A DNA stretch of 64,000 bases from the NCBI GenBank assembly GCA_023362775.1, contig JALMGJ010000016.1, positions 372,001-436,000 of the forward strand, read 5' to 3'. A program made the position numbers and the translations under genes. Shown in pieces: positions 43,457 through 54,903 of the stretch. The number at the start of each line of letters is the position of its first letter. Within the stretch, counting starts at the first letter, position 1. The notes under the pieces were generated by a model, which did no database searches, was not told the DNA's origin, and saw nothing but the letters and a program-made list of their open reading frames with translations. The DNA is from Charina bottae. Lineage: Eukaryota; Chordata; Lepidosauria; Squamata; Charinaidae.

Positions 43457-45889
43457 AGCTGGTGCTGTTGTTGGTTTCTGTAATTTATCTCATCAACACT
43501 CGGTAGTCTCCTTGGCTGTTCCTAATTTTAAAAATCCAAAGGGGAACTTCCCTCATGATAAATCAAGTAACTGACTTTATTTATTGTATTTAATTAAAGC
43601 ATAAAAAGCCAGTGAAGCTAGAAATTGTTGCTCATAGTGATTGTCTAATGAAATAGAGTTCACACATACTTTGTAACTAAGATAAACACAAGATCCTTGA
43701 AAACAGCTACCCACAAAATTTTCCTGTCCTTTGGCAAAAAATATGAAAATATATTTCTTTGCCATAAAATGGAATGTTTCTTCTTCTTCTTTTTTTTTTA
43801 AAAAAGGGGCTGGACTAAAAAAATAGGCAGCACTAAATGTATATCAGGCCTGGCTAATCAATAGCTGTCATACAAAGATATCCTGTCAGCCATAAGTGCT
43901 TCTCGTGAGTTTAATTTTCTCAGAATTAACTTCTGGCATTTTTAGACATATGAATTACTTACACATATAAGAATAGACAGTAATGCTCTTGAAGATTTCT
44001 GGATCTTCTCATGGAACCCTAACATCTAAAGAACTGAGTTCTACATCAGCTCTGTCTCCTCACCTTAATTTTGTAGCTTTTACATGCATTCAGTGAGAGA
44101 ATCGAAGTCTCAGCTTCAGTACCATGGAGAGCAGTCCTATAGTGAAGGCAAAAATTATCCCAGCACTGACCCGAGCACCCGGCTGGCTTTTCCTAGCCAG
44201 GAGGCTTCTTCTGTAGCTCCAACTTCTCAGAACCATAACTAACTTTTAAATCATAAATGAGTACTAGCATTTAAGTCTGTAGTTGCTGACTTTGTGTGTC
44301 TAGGGAGGAGGGGAGGGCTGAAAAATAAATTATCTTGGTCGCAAGTGCTCCTCAGAATCCTTAAAATAATTATTCTATTGTCCATCCCTCAAAATCAGTA
44401 GACAGTAACACTTTTCTGAAATAGAATGTGAGATTGAAGTTGAAGGATTCATCCTAACTTGGAATTGTTTCCTCAAAGCTTCTAGCATCTGTTTCCAAGA
44501 TTATCAGTTCAAGGTCATAAGAGATGCTTGTTTACATGAATTATTAGAAATATACTGTACAAAAGTGCCCAAGTTTGCCACTAAGTAGATTGTAATTCAG
44601 AAATAGGGTTGGTAAAAATGATAATCTTCTTGGTTGAAAGACCTGAATAAAATGGACTGAATAAACTTTGTGGCTGGTTACAAATACTGCTCCCATTTGT
44701 CTCACTAATACAGACAACTGTACAGAGATAATATCCAAAAAAAGTAGCATTATTTCACTTAGTTTTGAGAAATATTGGCCAGAAAAAAATATTCTATATT
44801 TCCTTGGGGAGCAAAGGAGAATTAAAAATAAAGATGGAAAAGTTTCTTCCTACATCTTTTATGTGTTCCCTGTTTTTTACCCATTGTCAATAATTCCAAT
44901 TATTTCTTATGAAGGGATATTTTATGTTTTTTTAAATAAAAATATAGTGTGCTTGTTTAGATCCCCAATCCAATATGGTAGGTATCAAGATAATGAAGGA
45001 GAGGCTAGCAGTATTTCTACAAAAGGATCACAGATCCCATCTGTTTTCAGCTCTCAATATTGTTTTTTTGGCTAAATAAAACAGGGTGTTATTTTCAAAG
45101 TGGTTCTGACATAAACATAATTGTTACAGGGAATTACATAAAAGAAGAAGAAGAAATTCCATGTACATATCCAAATGGTCTACATTCAGTTCCCAAATGA
45201 AGCATCATTTTGTCAATTCAAATTATAATAACTTGTCTAGAAGAATAAACAGGCCCATTCTAATGAATTGTATGTAGATTTAATGAAATGCTTACTACCA
45301 TACTGAAGTGTACTTTAATAAGATGAAATATTTTTTCTCTCTCCTTCTTCCTTATAGGACAATAAAGTCACCAACTTCTGAAGTATGATAAGCCAGACTC
45401 ACAAGCACCTATTCATCATTTCTGGTACAAATCATTTGGTATGCATTCTGTAATGACCTCAGACTGAAAATGTTAATGAATTTTAACGTTGTTTTTCAGT
45501 CTGTGACCAGGGTACATTGGAATTCCTCAGAAGCCTATCAAAGTTTCCATAATGAGATCAATATTACAGGACAAACAATCTTCCGTGCCCCATCTTCTTA
45601 TGGCATATACAACTATGATTGTATAACTCACAGTCACATTTCATATAGGAGAACATAAAGCTTACTAAAATGCCATACATAAACTGTATGCATAGAATAT
45701 CTCAGATTCCTAGGCAACATGTAGTGATGTCTTGACATTAGCTCATTCTTTCCTCACTAGTCAAGGTAGTTGTGGAAAGAGTTAGAGAGAGTGTAAAAGC
45801 TAATCATTCAGAGACAATGGGAAGTTACTGAAGATGGTATGAACACCTGTTTGTGCATATCTGGAGAGGACTGTGGCGAAAACTGTACT
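43457..45889. other. Unclassified repeat-poor DNA
   Basis: No gene, exon or repeat recognised in 2.4 kb. The 135-codon frame at 44668-45075 has no visible domain. Confidence 0.45.
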
Positions 45890-46845
45890 GCCAGCAGGAC
45901 TAAAAAGGATCCATGATTAAAACAGGCAATGGACAAACTAAAGACAAGGTATGGCTCCCTGGAAAGAGGTCATAGAGAAGAAGTTGGCATTACATGGGTT
46001 TTCTGCACCATTCCTAATTTCTTTAGGGTATGACCAAGCCAAACAACTGTTCACCCAAAGAATGAAGGATATGAAGTTCCAGGCTGAAGTTAATAGATTG
46101 CCCCAACATGGCAGAAATTGGATGAACAAAATACTTACAGAACCTAACTTTCTCCAGGCTGAGGATAGCATTTTTCAAAGCTGGGCATATCTTACTATCT
46201 GCATTGCTGCAAGGCAGTTACCACAAAACACCATTAACCAAGTGCACCTGCCCATGGGGTGACAAGGAGATTGAATCCATTGCTCATGTCTTATTACACT
46301 GTAATTTCTACAGGGTATCACAATCAATGGATCAATATTTAGTTGATCTGGGGGAAAAAAAGCAGACCCTGCACATGCGGGAAAAATGCTAGGAAGCAAA
46401 AAAAAAAAAAAAAAAGGTCTACTTACATTCTGCCCCTAATATGTAAATTCCTAAGAAGGCCAGATAATTTCTATGTGAACCATCTTCTAGAAGATTCAAA
46501 AGCCTTCATTACTTGTTCAGTAGCCAAATTCTGTTACAGCAATGAAAATAAGGCATAACGGATCACAGGAATAACCACTTCTGTTTTATTCATCACTTCA
46601 GATTTAACATATAGATTGTACTACTGTATTAGGTGATGTGCATTTTTACTCCATAGACTGTAATATTTTAGACTTACACTTGCAGATTTTTTAAAAGTAT
46701 CATTATAGTAGCTTATGTTACACTTTTATTATAGAGATTCCTTGTTATGTTGGAATTTTATCTCACCAATTTGATTTGACTTTTGTGTTGTATATTTTAT
46801 AAATTTTGCTGGTCATTGACTGAATAAACATTACTGGTAATGATA
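45890..46845 (+). mobile_element. Non-LTR retrotransposon 3' part, clade uncertain
   Basis: It carries a decayed C-terminal coding region and a 3' end with GCTGGTCATTGACTGAATAA. A related inverted copy, at 57088-57400, ends in the equivalent GCTGGTCAAAGACTGTAATA. It is neither L1, BovB nor the L2/CR1 group seen elsewhere here. Confidence 0.65.
45951..46555 (+). pseudogene. LINE C-terminal domain with zinc-knuckle-like motif
   Basis: Frame pieces: 45951-46262 (APWKEVIEKKLALHGFSAPF, GYDQAKQLFTQRMKDME-like), then, in another frame, CTCPWGDKEIESIAHVLLHC (a Cys-Cys-His-Cys arrangement common at the C-terminus of non-LTR retrotransposon proteins), then FYVNHLLEDSKAFITCSVAK. Frame changes lie near 46250 and at the A-run around 46400. 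The 57-kb relative keeps ETLAHVLILFPFYDAPRHAV and FLRDADSTITHLVAKYFYQA in the same order. Confidence 0.6.
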
Positions 46846-46987
46846 CTGACATCCTTTCCTTTTCTGAGAACTTCATACAGCAACAAACAGACGTCAGCCA
46901 GCCTTCTTTCTTGGCTCACATGAAGTTCAAGAAGAATCCATCTTTTTCTCCCTTTTAGCATATTTAGACTTTCTTAGGCCTCTAGAT

Positions 46988-47291
46988 CAGGGCTTTCCAA
47001 AGTGCCGCCGCTGGCAACACACCCAGTGGCGGTGGCGGTGGCGACGACACGCGCGCGCACGGCGGCGGCACGGGGGGCGTGTGGCGGCGCACGCGCGCGC
47101 ACAGTGGCAGTGTGGGGGGGCATGCGGCGGTGCGCGGGGGCGCGCAGGGGCGCGGGGGGCGTGCGGCGGCGCACGTGTGCATGGCGGCCGCCGTGCACGC
47201 ACGCGCCGCCGCTTCCGGGTGGTGTGGCGACACACCACGCTGTGTGTGGCGACACACTTTTGTGTCACGACACACAGTTTGGAAAGCTCTG
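46988..47291. mobile_element. hAT MITE (CAGAGCTTTCCAAAC family), CpG-rich copy
   Basis: Left end CAGGGCTTTCCAAAGTG, right end CAGTTTGGAAAGCTCTG, perfect 8-bp duplication CTCTAGAT (46980-46987, 47292-47299). The interior is extremely GC- and CpG-rich, with GCGGCGGCAC / GGCGCACGCGCGCGCACA-like tandem units, unlike the other two copies. Overlapping long frames here on both strands are GC artefacts. Confidence 0.9.
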
Positions 47292-47354
47292 CTCTAGATA
47301 CTGAGCTCAAATGTTGCAATGCCAGCCTTACCTTCTGGAGAAGTTAACTATCAA

Positions 47355-47840
47355 GTTTATTTTATTTATTTATTTATTGTGGTATTTATACCCCGCCTAT
47401 CCCCTCCCTAATGGAGGACTCTAGGCGGCTTACAAGCATATATATACATTAGTTACAATTCACCGTTTTAACCGTGCGTGAGGGGAGGGGGTAAGGGAAC
47501 CGACTCTTCCAGGCTCTGGACTACAATTCCCAGGATGCCTTGAGCCAGCTGCTGACGTCCTGTAGCTGTTACATCCGGGTCTGTCGTCACCGCCGCCATT
47601 CGATCTTCCTCCGATCCTTTCCTCCGGTGGTGCCGACTTCCCGACAGGACGCCAGCAAATTAGCCAACTTAAAGTGGTACCCATTTATCTACTTGCAAAG
47701 CTTTCGAACTGTTGGGTTGACAGGAGCTGGGACTAGCAACGAGAGCTCACCTCGTTGCGCGGGGTTCAAACTGCAGACCTTCTGATCTGCAGCCTACATC
47801 TCATCAGCTTAACCCGCTGAGCCACCGCGTCCCTGTAGCA
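47355..47840 (-). mobile_element. tRNA-SINE with promoter-like body and L2/CR1-like tail
   Basis: On the minus strand the head has ACGCGGTGGCTCAGCGGGTT (box A type) and GTCTGCAGTTTGAACCCCG (box B region), then Sauria-like phrases GCAAGTAGATAAATGGGTAC. A GC-rich segment (47465-47650) unlike other SINEs here follows, and the 3' end is GTAAGCCGCCTAGAGTCC..GGCGGGGTATAAATACC with an (AAAT)n tail. No target duplication was identified, so unit status rests on the head and tail having one orientation. Confidence 0.7.
47520..47539 (+). promoter_or_regulatory. ZNF143/THAP11-type motif
   Basis: ACTACAATTCCCAGGATGCC matches the known ACTACAATTCCCAGCATGC-type promoter motif. Within about 80 bases downstream are TGACGTCC (CRE-like, 47553-47560) and CCGCCGCCATT (YY1-like, 47590-47600), with CTTCCTCCG and TTTCCTCCGG (ETS-like). 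Confidence 0.55.
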
Positions 47841-48454
47841 TCAGAAGTTGCATCAGATCCTTAAGAATGTGTTTACACTGGGTACAGAAAAGATATGAGC
47901 TCTTCTAATAAAATTGGGCTTTTCTCAAATGGAAAAAGTGAGCAAGCATAGAAACTACATATAGGCTATTGAGCCTTTTGGACAACAACATTATTTTGTC
48001 CCTCCTTGAGTAGACAATAGATTTCACCTCAGCCTATTTCTCTACCCAATATAGATAGGAAAAGTGACATTTGAAAAGGAACATTTGAAGTTAAAATAGT
48101 GTGAGCTTAGCACTCCCTTTTTCTTAAGTGCCCAGAACTGATATGCAATTATAAAGTATAATTGTTGGAGTATCATTATAGCATTTATAGTTTTAAAATA
48201 AAATTATGATACATAAATAGTATATAATTAGTTAATTTCTTGTAAAACAGGGTATTTGCCAGTTCGAGCAAATTTGCAACCATATATTGCAAATTTAATA
48301 AACTGTATAATAGAATGACAGTCTGCTTTGATCGAGTGAATGCAACTCCTGCTGCAAAAAATGTACCTACCTTGGACATTATCAGTCAAGTTTGATCCAA
48401 TAAGTATGGAAACTAGTATGAGAGTTGATCAGAAGTAAAAGTCACTAGGTTTAT
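47841..48454. other. Unclassified AT-rich DNA
   Basis: No feature recognised. Confidence 0.4.
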
Positions 48455-48690
48455 TCCTTTGTTACTCATTTATTAGTTAGATGTTTAGCTTGCCCTCCAA
48501 TCAGATTATCAGCGCAGCTTACAATAAAATGTTAAAAACATCAGTAAAATAACTATAACTTTAAATAAGCTAAAAACTCATATCAAAGCAGCATCCAAAA
48601 TAGAATATTGACAACAGTTTCCACTAAGAAGCAGCCACCCTGGATCCACTTTTAAATGCTTCTCCCTCCATCAGAAGCCATGCCTATACT
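48455..48690 (-). repeat. L2/CR1-type LINE 3' fragment
   Basis: CTTGCCCTCCAATCAGATTATCAGCGCAGCTTACAATAAAAT resembles an inverted LINE 3' end (GTAAGC.GC..), followed by GCAGCATCCAAAATA and CAGCCACCCTGGATCC. It is old and diverged. Confidence 0.45.
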
Positions 48691-50007
48691 ATGGCAGAAT
48701 TCCATTCCCATTTAATCTTACCACCAATCTTACCACCATGTCTTCTTTCAAGGTTTTTTGCTTATCCCGCTCTTTATATAATTATCATGTTGTTGCAGAT
48801 ATAAGAAATATATTTTAAAATATATTATTCATCTTATTTCCAAAAACAGAAATAGAAAAGCTGAAGAGGGGGAAAGTAAACAGGTAGCTAGCTATCAATG
48901 GTGAGCAGCATATGTAACAATTGTTATAATTCGTGGATTTAAAAATTAAAGCATTGCTTAGATCTTCCATAATTCATTTATCTCCCCTTTTCATTCCCCA
49001 GTTCCCCACCTCCCAGTAACATACCTCGCCTCTGTTTTTTTCAACTGTCTATCCAAGGTAACACAGACATAAATGCAGAACAGATGTGCATACAAAATGG
49101 TGTTATTGAAATGTTGTTGGTGTCAAAATTTTTAGAGTTTGGAGGGGTGTATTGTTTTTTGTTTTTCTGGGGAAACACAAGGAATAAACATTCTCCTCTA
49201 CACACATACCAACCACACACACACACACACACCCCCATTAAAAGACAGCATAGTATTCTATATATGCATGGAAAAAATTCTCTACCATCTTCAATCTGTA
49301 CATTTTGTTCTGATAAGATGTAGTTGTGGCTAATGACACTGATCCATCTGTTCTCTTATGACTGCTTTCATTTCCACTCAGTGGTGTAGTTAATGTCCCC
49401 CACAGCATTAAGGCTCTAATTTATCAGGTAAGTATTTACCCTTCTTTCATTTCAGAGAAGGATGCCTTTCTATGGAAGGAAGAGCAACCTCTATCTGCCA
49501 CAGATGCCTAGGATGCAGAATTGTAGAAGAGCTATTAGTTACAGTCAAATAGTGGACAGCCACCTGTGCCTACAGATGTTTGTCTCTTACAAATGTGTGG
49601 GAGTCAAACCATGTACTGTTAATAAAGAATAAACTACAGATTATTTGCTCTGTGGCAAGCTGAAAACACACAGATGAATCTTAATGACTCAGCTAGCGAA
49701 GTAAAGTCTCTTTCTTCGATCCTGAAATAGAGATTGTTCAGTACAAGATCTTTTTCTTTTCTCATCAGGTGGAAAGAGAGGAACAAGATGGCAGCAACTG
49801 GTAATGAGACAAGCATGCTGAATTCAAACCAGGACTCATTAAGCCATTGCCTAATGACTGAATACATTTGTCTAAAATTAGTATCAGGAGAGTATTCCTT
49901 ATCTATCACCATCTTGCTCTCTTTTACAAGTCAGGGCAAATTGCACAAGATTGCTGCCCCCAATGACAGCCCTTGTCAATGTGTTTTCCCTCTCCTTCTG
50001 TAACAGT
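48691..50007. other. Unclassified DNA with a short (AC)n run
   Basis: An (AC)n run lies at about 49211-49231. No exon recognised. A minus-strand 92-codon frame at 49634-49912 has a hydrophobic stretch but no supporting features. Confidence 0.45.
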
Positions 50008-50215
50008 TAATGCAACTTATATAAGAACATAGGAAAAGTCCTGCTGGATTGGGGAAAAGGCTTATCAGTCAAGAATTCTGTGCCACTGTGACATATGAGA
50101 GACATCTCCAAAATTGATAAGCAGGAGGTAAGTGCCATTTTCCTCTTTCCCTGTTGTGCCTTGGAAACTGGTCTTTACCTTTGTCTGTTCTTCACATTCT
50201 TCAGCAATCAAAAGG
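50008..50215 (+). repeat. Widespread amniote repeat fragment
   Basis: TATAAGAACATAGGAAAAGTCCTGCTGGAT resembles the common ATAAGAACATAAGAAGAGCC..CTGCTGGAT repeat of reptile and bird genomes. Later text (CCTTGGAAACTGG) fits its downstream part. Recalled resemblance only. Confidence 0.45.
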
Positions 50216-50374
50216 CTCACTTACAAAGTTAGGAATTAAATAGAAACTGGGATGCTGTTCGGAAGTCATCTTTGAATATACTACCCCTTAAAATCAGTTT
50301 CTTTTCAACCTGGTCTGTTTTTTTTTCCCTATGTATCTGTGTACGTATATGTGTTTTATTGCGTCAGGGAATTC

Positions 50375-50480
50375 CAGGGCTATAGACTGGACCAAAATGT
50401 CATAATATACCCCAGAAGAAGGTGCCAAACCACAGCCATACCATTGCCAAGAAAAATGCATGGCAACAGCTGGTTGGGGT
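50375..50480 (-). repeat. Old unclassified interspersed repeat, copy 3 of 3
   Basis: Inverted relative to copies at 1040 and 33885: TTCTTGGCAATGGTATGGCT, CACCTTCTTCTGGGG and CAGTCTATAGCCCTGG on the minus strand. Confidence 0.4.
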
Positions 50481-53400
50481 TTGCAATAGCCTTGTATGGA
50501 TGAATCCAGAAACTTACCAGAGTCAAGCAAAACTTGGAGGAGACTTTACCTTTTACGTTTGTAAAATTATGCAAAAGGAGCAAGTCTCTTTCAATTGATT
50601 CAAAATAAACTAGTTTCCATGAAAATCCTTGCCTGTCTTATCTGTTTCATAAGGGCAATTTTCAAAATGCAAATGCTTCCCTTTTAATTTGAATGCCCTA
50701 AATCCTCTTTTTCACATGATACCTATTACATCAGATTTTTGAATAAATGAAGCATCCACATTCAGGTACTCCTTGCCAGAAAAAATTGCAAACAAATATT
50801 TTCCCTTGTAAAAGATCACATAATATTTTGCTGTCTGAGGCAAAGAACAAGATGGTTCTCCCTTTCATTTTCTATACAAACACCAAATGGCCTGGTACAG
50901 AGCAGCTGAATTTTTCTTCAACACTGGTGTGGAGATCCACAGAGATGACTTTGGAGAAACTATGCAGCAGCATTCACAAAATCATGTTTTAAGCCTGGAA
51001 AAAGATTAGAAAGAAACTCACACTGACTCTGTCTTAACTCCATGAGGTATAAGAGGGAAGGAAGGGAAAACAAAATGAAGATTTTAAGATCCTGTTTCTA
51101 CAACCTAGCTCAATAAAGTTGCAGCATTTTTGTGGAGTCTGTTTCCTGACTTGGTCTGCCATGTCTGACATCAATCTTGAAAGCCTCATTGGGAGAAATG
51201 AAAGATGGAGAAAGTAAAATAGAAAAAGAAGGGAGGGAGCAAGGGAATAAATAAATGGGGGGGGGTGTTTGATGGCAAGGTTCAAAAGTAAAAAGATGAG
51301 AGAAGAAGCAGATAAAATATTCAGAATGGGAGAAGTGAGAGGACTTGTAAGTGATTGTGGAAGATAAGACTACAGTTGAGGAAGAAATTGGATGAAGAAA
51401 ACTGAAGGCAAGTGCTGAAGATGAAGAAGGGAATAGGGATAGTAAATATACTTGAAGTCACTAAGGAGGAAAAGGTCCAAGAAATTGCTTCTTCCCTTTG
51501 CACCATGCTCCTTCCACCTACCGAAACATTTTGCATGAAACTCATCCTGATTGGCATTTCCCAAAACATCGCACAGTTCAAAGCAAGAGGGAGATTGGGT
51601 AATTTTCAGTTGCTGCAGAAATTCTTACAACCCTTTCCCTTGTTCAAGGCATGTTTGTTTGTTTGTTTTTCCCCTAAAGCAACACACACCAAACTCTCAT
51701 CAATACAATCATTGTTTTTAGGAAGCAACTAATTAGTGCATTGTCATTGGCCCAAATTTCTGTTCAAGCAATTCAGTCTGTGTCCAAAGAAACAGATCAT
51801 TGTTCAATCAGTTCTAGGGTAGAAGAGACAGCAATAGCACTCATTATACAGTTCTTTATCACAAATGTTTAATTCACTGTGAGGGTTGCTTGAAACCAGC
51901 CATTTCCCTTTCAGATTCTTATCTCCTTGCTGCCATGCTCATTTAGACATGCATTAAAGCTAACAAATAATGTAATCAGATAAGAAATCAAGTGGCCAGA
52001 AAAGAGGAATGCCATTTATATATATGTACTTTTTCTCCCACCTCCAACCCCCAACCCCCAACCCCCCCCCCCAATTTGAACGTGTGAATGTGCATTATTT
52101 TATTAAGGATTGGAGGAGAGAGAATGTTCAACATTCCTGAGACTTTTGATGTTCCTCACTTTAAATATTTGTAATTCATTTCACATTAGACTGTTGATTA
52201 CATTCAATTGCTTTTTTCCCTGTTTATTTTACTCTTACAAAATAGTATTATGAAACAATATTGCCAAAAGAATATTTAATGGGAAACTAAATATATCTCC
52301 ATAATAAGGGGTGGGATAAAAATCACACATGAACAGTAAATAATCTGTAAATTAAATAACTAAATAACTGATGTTAATGAGCTGTTTTACCCCAGTGGCA
52401 AGGCAGCAAAAGCCATTATTTGTGCTACAATAATAGCTATGAATGCATGCACGGACAGGAACAGATACACAGCACTCAATGGGAACTTCTTCAGTACAAT
52501 CTCTGCAGGCATGATGTGTGAATATATACTAAAAGTTTATGGATATATCCTGTTCCATTGATTTTGTGGTTGCTGTTGTTGTTCTGTGCAATTGGCCTCA
52601 TCCTTCCTGGCATGCTAATAAGATCCACTTAATCTGCGATAAAAAGAAAAAAGCAGTCAGTCAAGGTCCCATTAACAGATGGCTGCATATGGAGAACATT
52701 TTTTGATCTACCTCAAATGAACATTTATTGAGGAACTAGGGCAGCAATGAAAGGTGGCAGAAGATAGGCTAACCAACATGGTCATATGGTGATCTTCACA
52801 CATTGCAAGTGGACATGTAAATACCCCTGCATGTAATTCTAATATGGCATGTCAAAGCTGCATGAGATAGCTCACACAGAAGTTCACTATGTGTGTGGAG
52901 AAGGTCCATGGGACATCTTGTATTGCCATGTGATAACAGATACTAGGATGCAGCAACAATTGCTAACCAGCTTCTTCATTCTCCATTTATGACCTAAAGA
53001 TCAAGTGTAGCTGTTGGAACTATAGCTGAAAACACACATCTCTGCTGGTTACCTGAAAGAGCAAGGATGCAGGTAGAACAAAGCAAATCTGGATATTCTA
53101 TGCCTTGCAGGCTAGCTATATACTTAGATTCTGAGTACAGTGAGATGAAAATTTGCTTACTTAACTGCAGCTAAAAAGTAGGCATTAAATTAATACAGGA
53201 AGCATATTTAATGCACCATTCAACAACAGTGTGATCCAACTTGTACAGGAATTCAGTTTGCACAACTGTGAGAATTATTTGGCTAATACAAGGTTGAGCA
53301 TTTTCCTCCCTTTTATTATGAATACTTTTTTGCACTGGTAACAATTTGTGATGCTAGTCCTGCTCTACCTATTTACAAATAATGTGGGGAGGAATGATTT

Positions 53401-54695
53401 GCTAAACACCATTCAAGCATGTACATCGAACTGAGATGGAAGCAAAATGAAAAACCATCCTATATATTCAACACGCTTTCCTTTGGAACAAAGTGAGTAC
53501 CTGTCACCAATTTGCTACTGAACATAGAGAGTTATGGAAGATATAGTAAGTGAAGGCCCTGAAGTACTGTATAGGAATGCATGGCTCATTCAATATCAGG
53601 ACTATTGTCAGCCTTTAATGTGTTTCATCTAATTTTTGTATTAATCTGTGAATACAAATTTCCCTAATATTATAGACTTTTTACCCAATATGCACATTTT
53701 GTTAATATATGTGTTTTTCTATGCAATTTTAAAGTACAAGTGCAAAATTGGAAGAACTGCACAATCCAACTTGTCTATTAACTCAGGAAGTCAAAATTCA
53801 TTTGTAGTGCTTAAAATTGGATCAACGAAAATTCTATTAGCCCTCCCTACCAACCTTTTGAGTCTTCTGTTAAAAAGTATTACAAACACTTAATTGCAAG
53901 TACTGTATGTTGAATATTTACTGCACATGATACAATTCTCAGTGTATCCAGAAACATTTGTTTCTCTGGGCAGAAAGGGGGGGGGTATAAATTGGACAAA
54001 ACATGTTTTAAAAGAGAAAAAAAAAAATGCAGCAATAAATAAATTGAAGCCATAAAAATATATCACCCTTCTGTCTTTGAATTTCTCATTTTGTGAAATT
54101 TATTATATTACATTACACTGGGGAGGGGGGTTGTTAATCATAGGTATGTTGTCTTTGAATCTCTCTCTCCCTCTTTTAAATAATGTTTGGATTACACTGG
54201 GGTATCAAATGTAAGTGAGCTCATTATATTCTTTTACAGCCTTTATGGTGTCTATTGCCACTGCTTTAGCACTCAGTGTATATTAATGAATCATTTCAAG
54301 GGAGAAGAAATAAATTTCCTTAAGACAGTAAGCAAAAGGGCTGACATGACAATGACATTTCCCAACATCTCTGAATATTGTTATTACTGCCATCTTGTAT
54401 GCTTCTAGAACAGAGGGCTTTGGTTTGATTGCTGTCTGTAGATGAGAATGTGTTACCTGCAAAGAGCCCAAAATTTCAAGAAAGCAACCAGTAATACCAG
54501 GACATCAAACACAAGAGCAAGAAAAAAGGCAGTGGAGGGAGGAAACCAAGAGACATAAGATGATTTTAAAACTATCCTCAGAAATACTAAAAAATACCAA
54601 ATAATAGGGCAGAATACTCTTATTATAAAAACTAGGAGAGCTGGCACCAGCCATGTGTTTCTAAGATGATGCTAAAAGATTCTTCCCAAAGCAAT
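50481..54695. other. Repeat-poor unclassified DNA
   Basis: About 4.2 kb, the longest stretch without a recognised mobile element. Only low-complexity runs are seen: a C-rich run at 52036-52073, a G-run at 53978-53986 and one at 54124-54130. No exon or domain recognised in any frame. Confidence 0.5.
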
Positions 54696-54793
54696 AAAAA
54701 ATCAGATGTATTGTCGAAGGCTTTCACGGCCGGAGTTCAATGGCTGTTGTGGGTCTTCCGGGCTGTGTGGCCGTGTTCTGGAAGTTGTGGTTC

Positions 54794-54830
54794 CTAACGT
54801 TTCGCCAGCATCTGTGGCCAGCATCTTCAG
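54794..54830 (-). ncRNA. Hammerhead-ribozyme-like motif in PLE 3' terminus
   Basis: The minus strand reads CTGAAGA (CUGANGA core), TGCTGGC, loop CACAGAT, GCTGGC, GAAACGTTA. The stem-II strands GCTGGC/GCTGGC pair through four Watson-Crick and two G-U pairs. Core residues are intact. Stem III would be very short (AACGTT is self-complementary), as in PLE hammerheads thought to act as dimers. Confidence 0.6.
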
Positions 54831-54903
54831 AGGGCAGGAGCACAGATAGAAGCAAAATCTCTGTGCCCAGGTAGAGTGGCAATGTTCTATTTATAGAGCT
54901 AAA

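Noticed and set aside
44668..45075. A 135-codon frame as a possible exon
   Set aside because: No domain, no convincing splice context, and AT-rich composition; not supported.
46974..47347. Long overlapping Arg/Ala/Pro-rich frames on both strands
   Set aside because: They lie in the GC-rich interior of a hAT MITE bounded by inverted ends and an 8-bp duplication; composition explains them.
49634..49912. A 92-codon frame with a hydrophobic stretch as a small membrane protein
   Set aside because: No supporting start, splice or conservation evidence; frames of this length are expected by chance in 64 kb.
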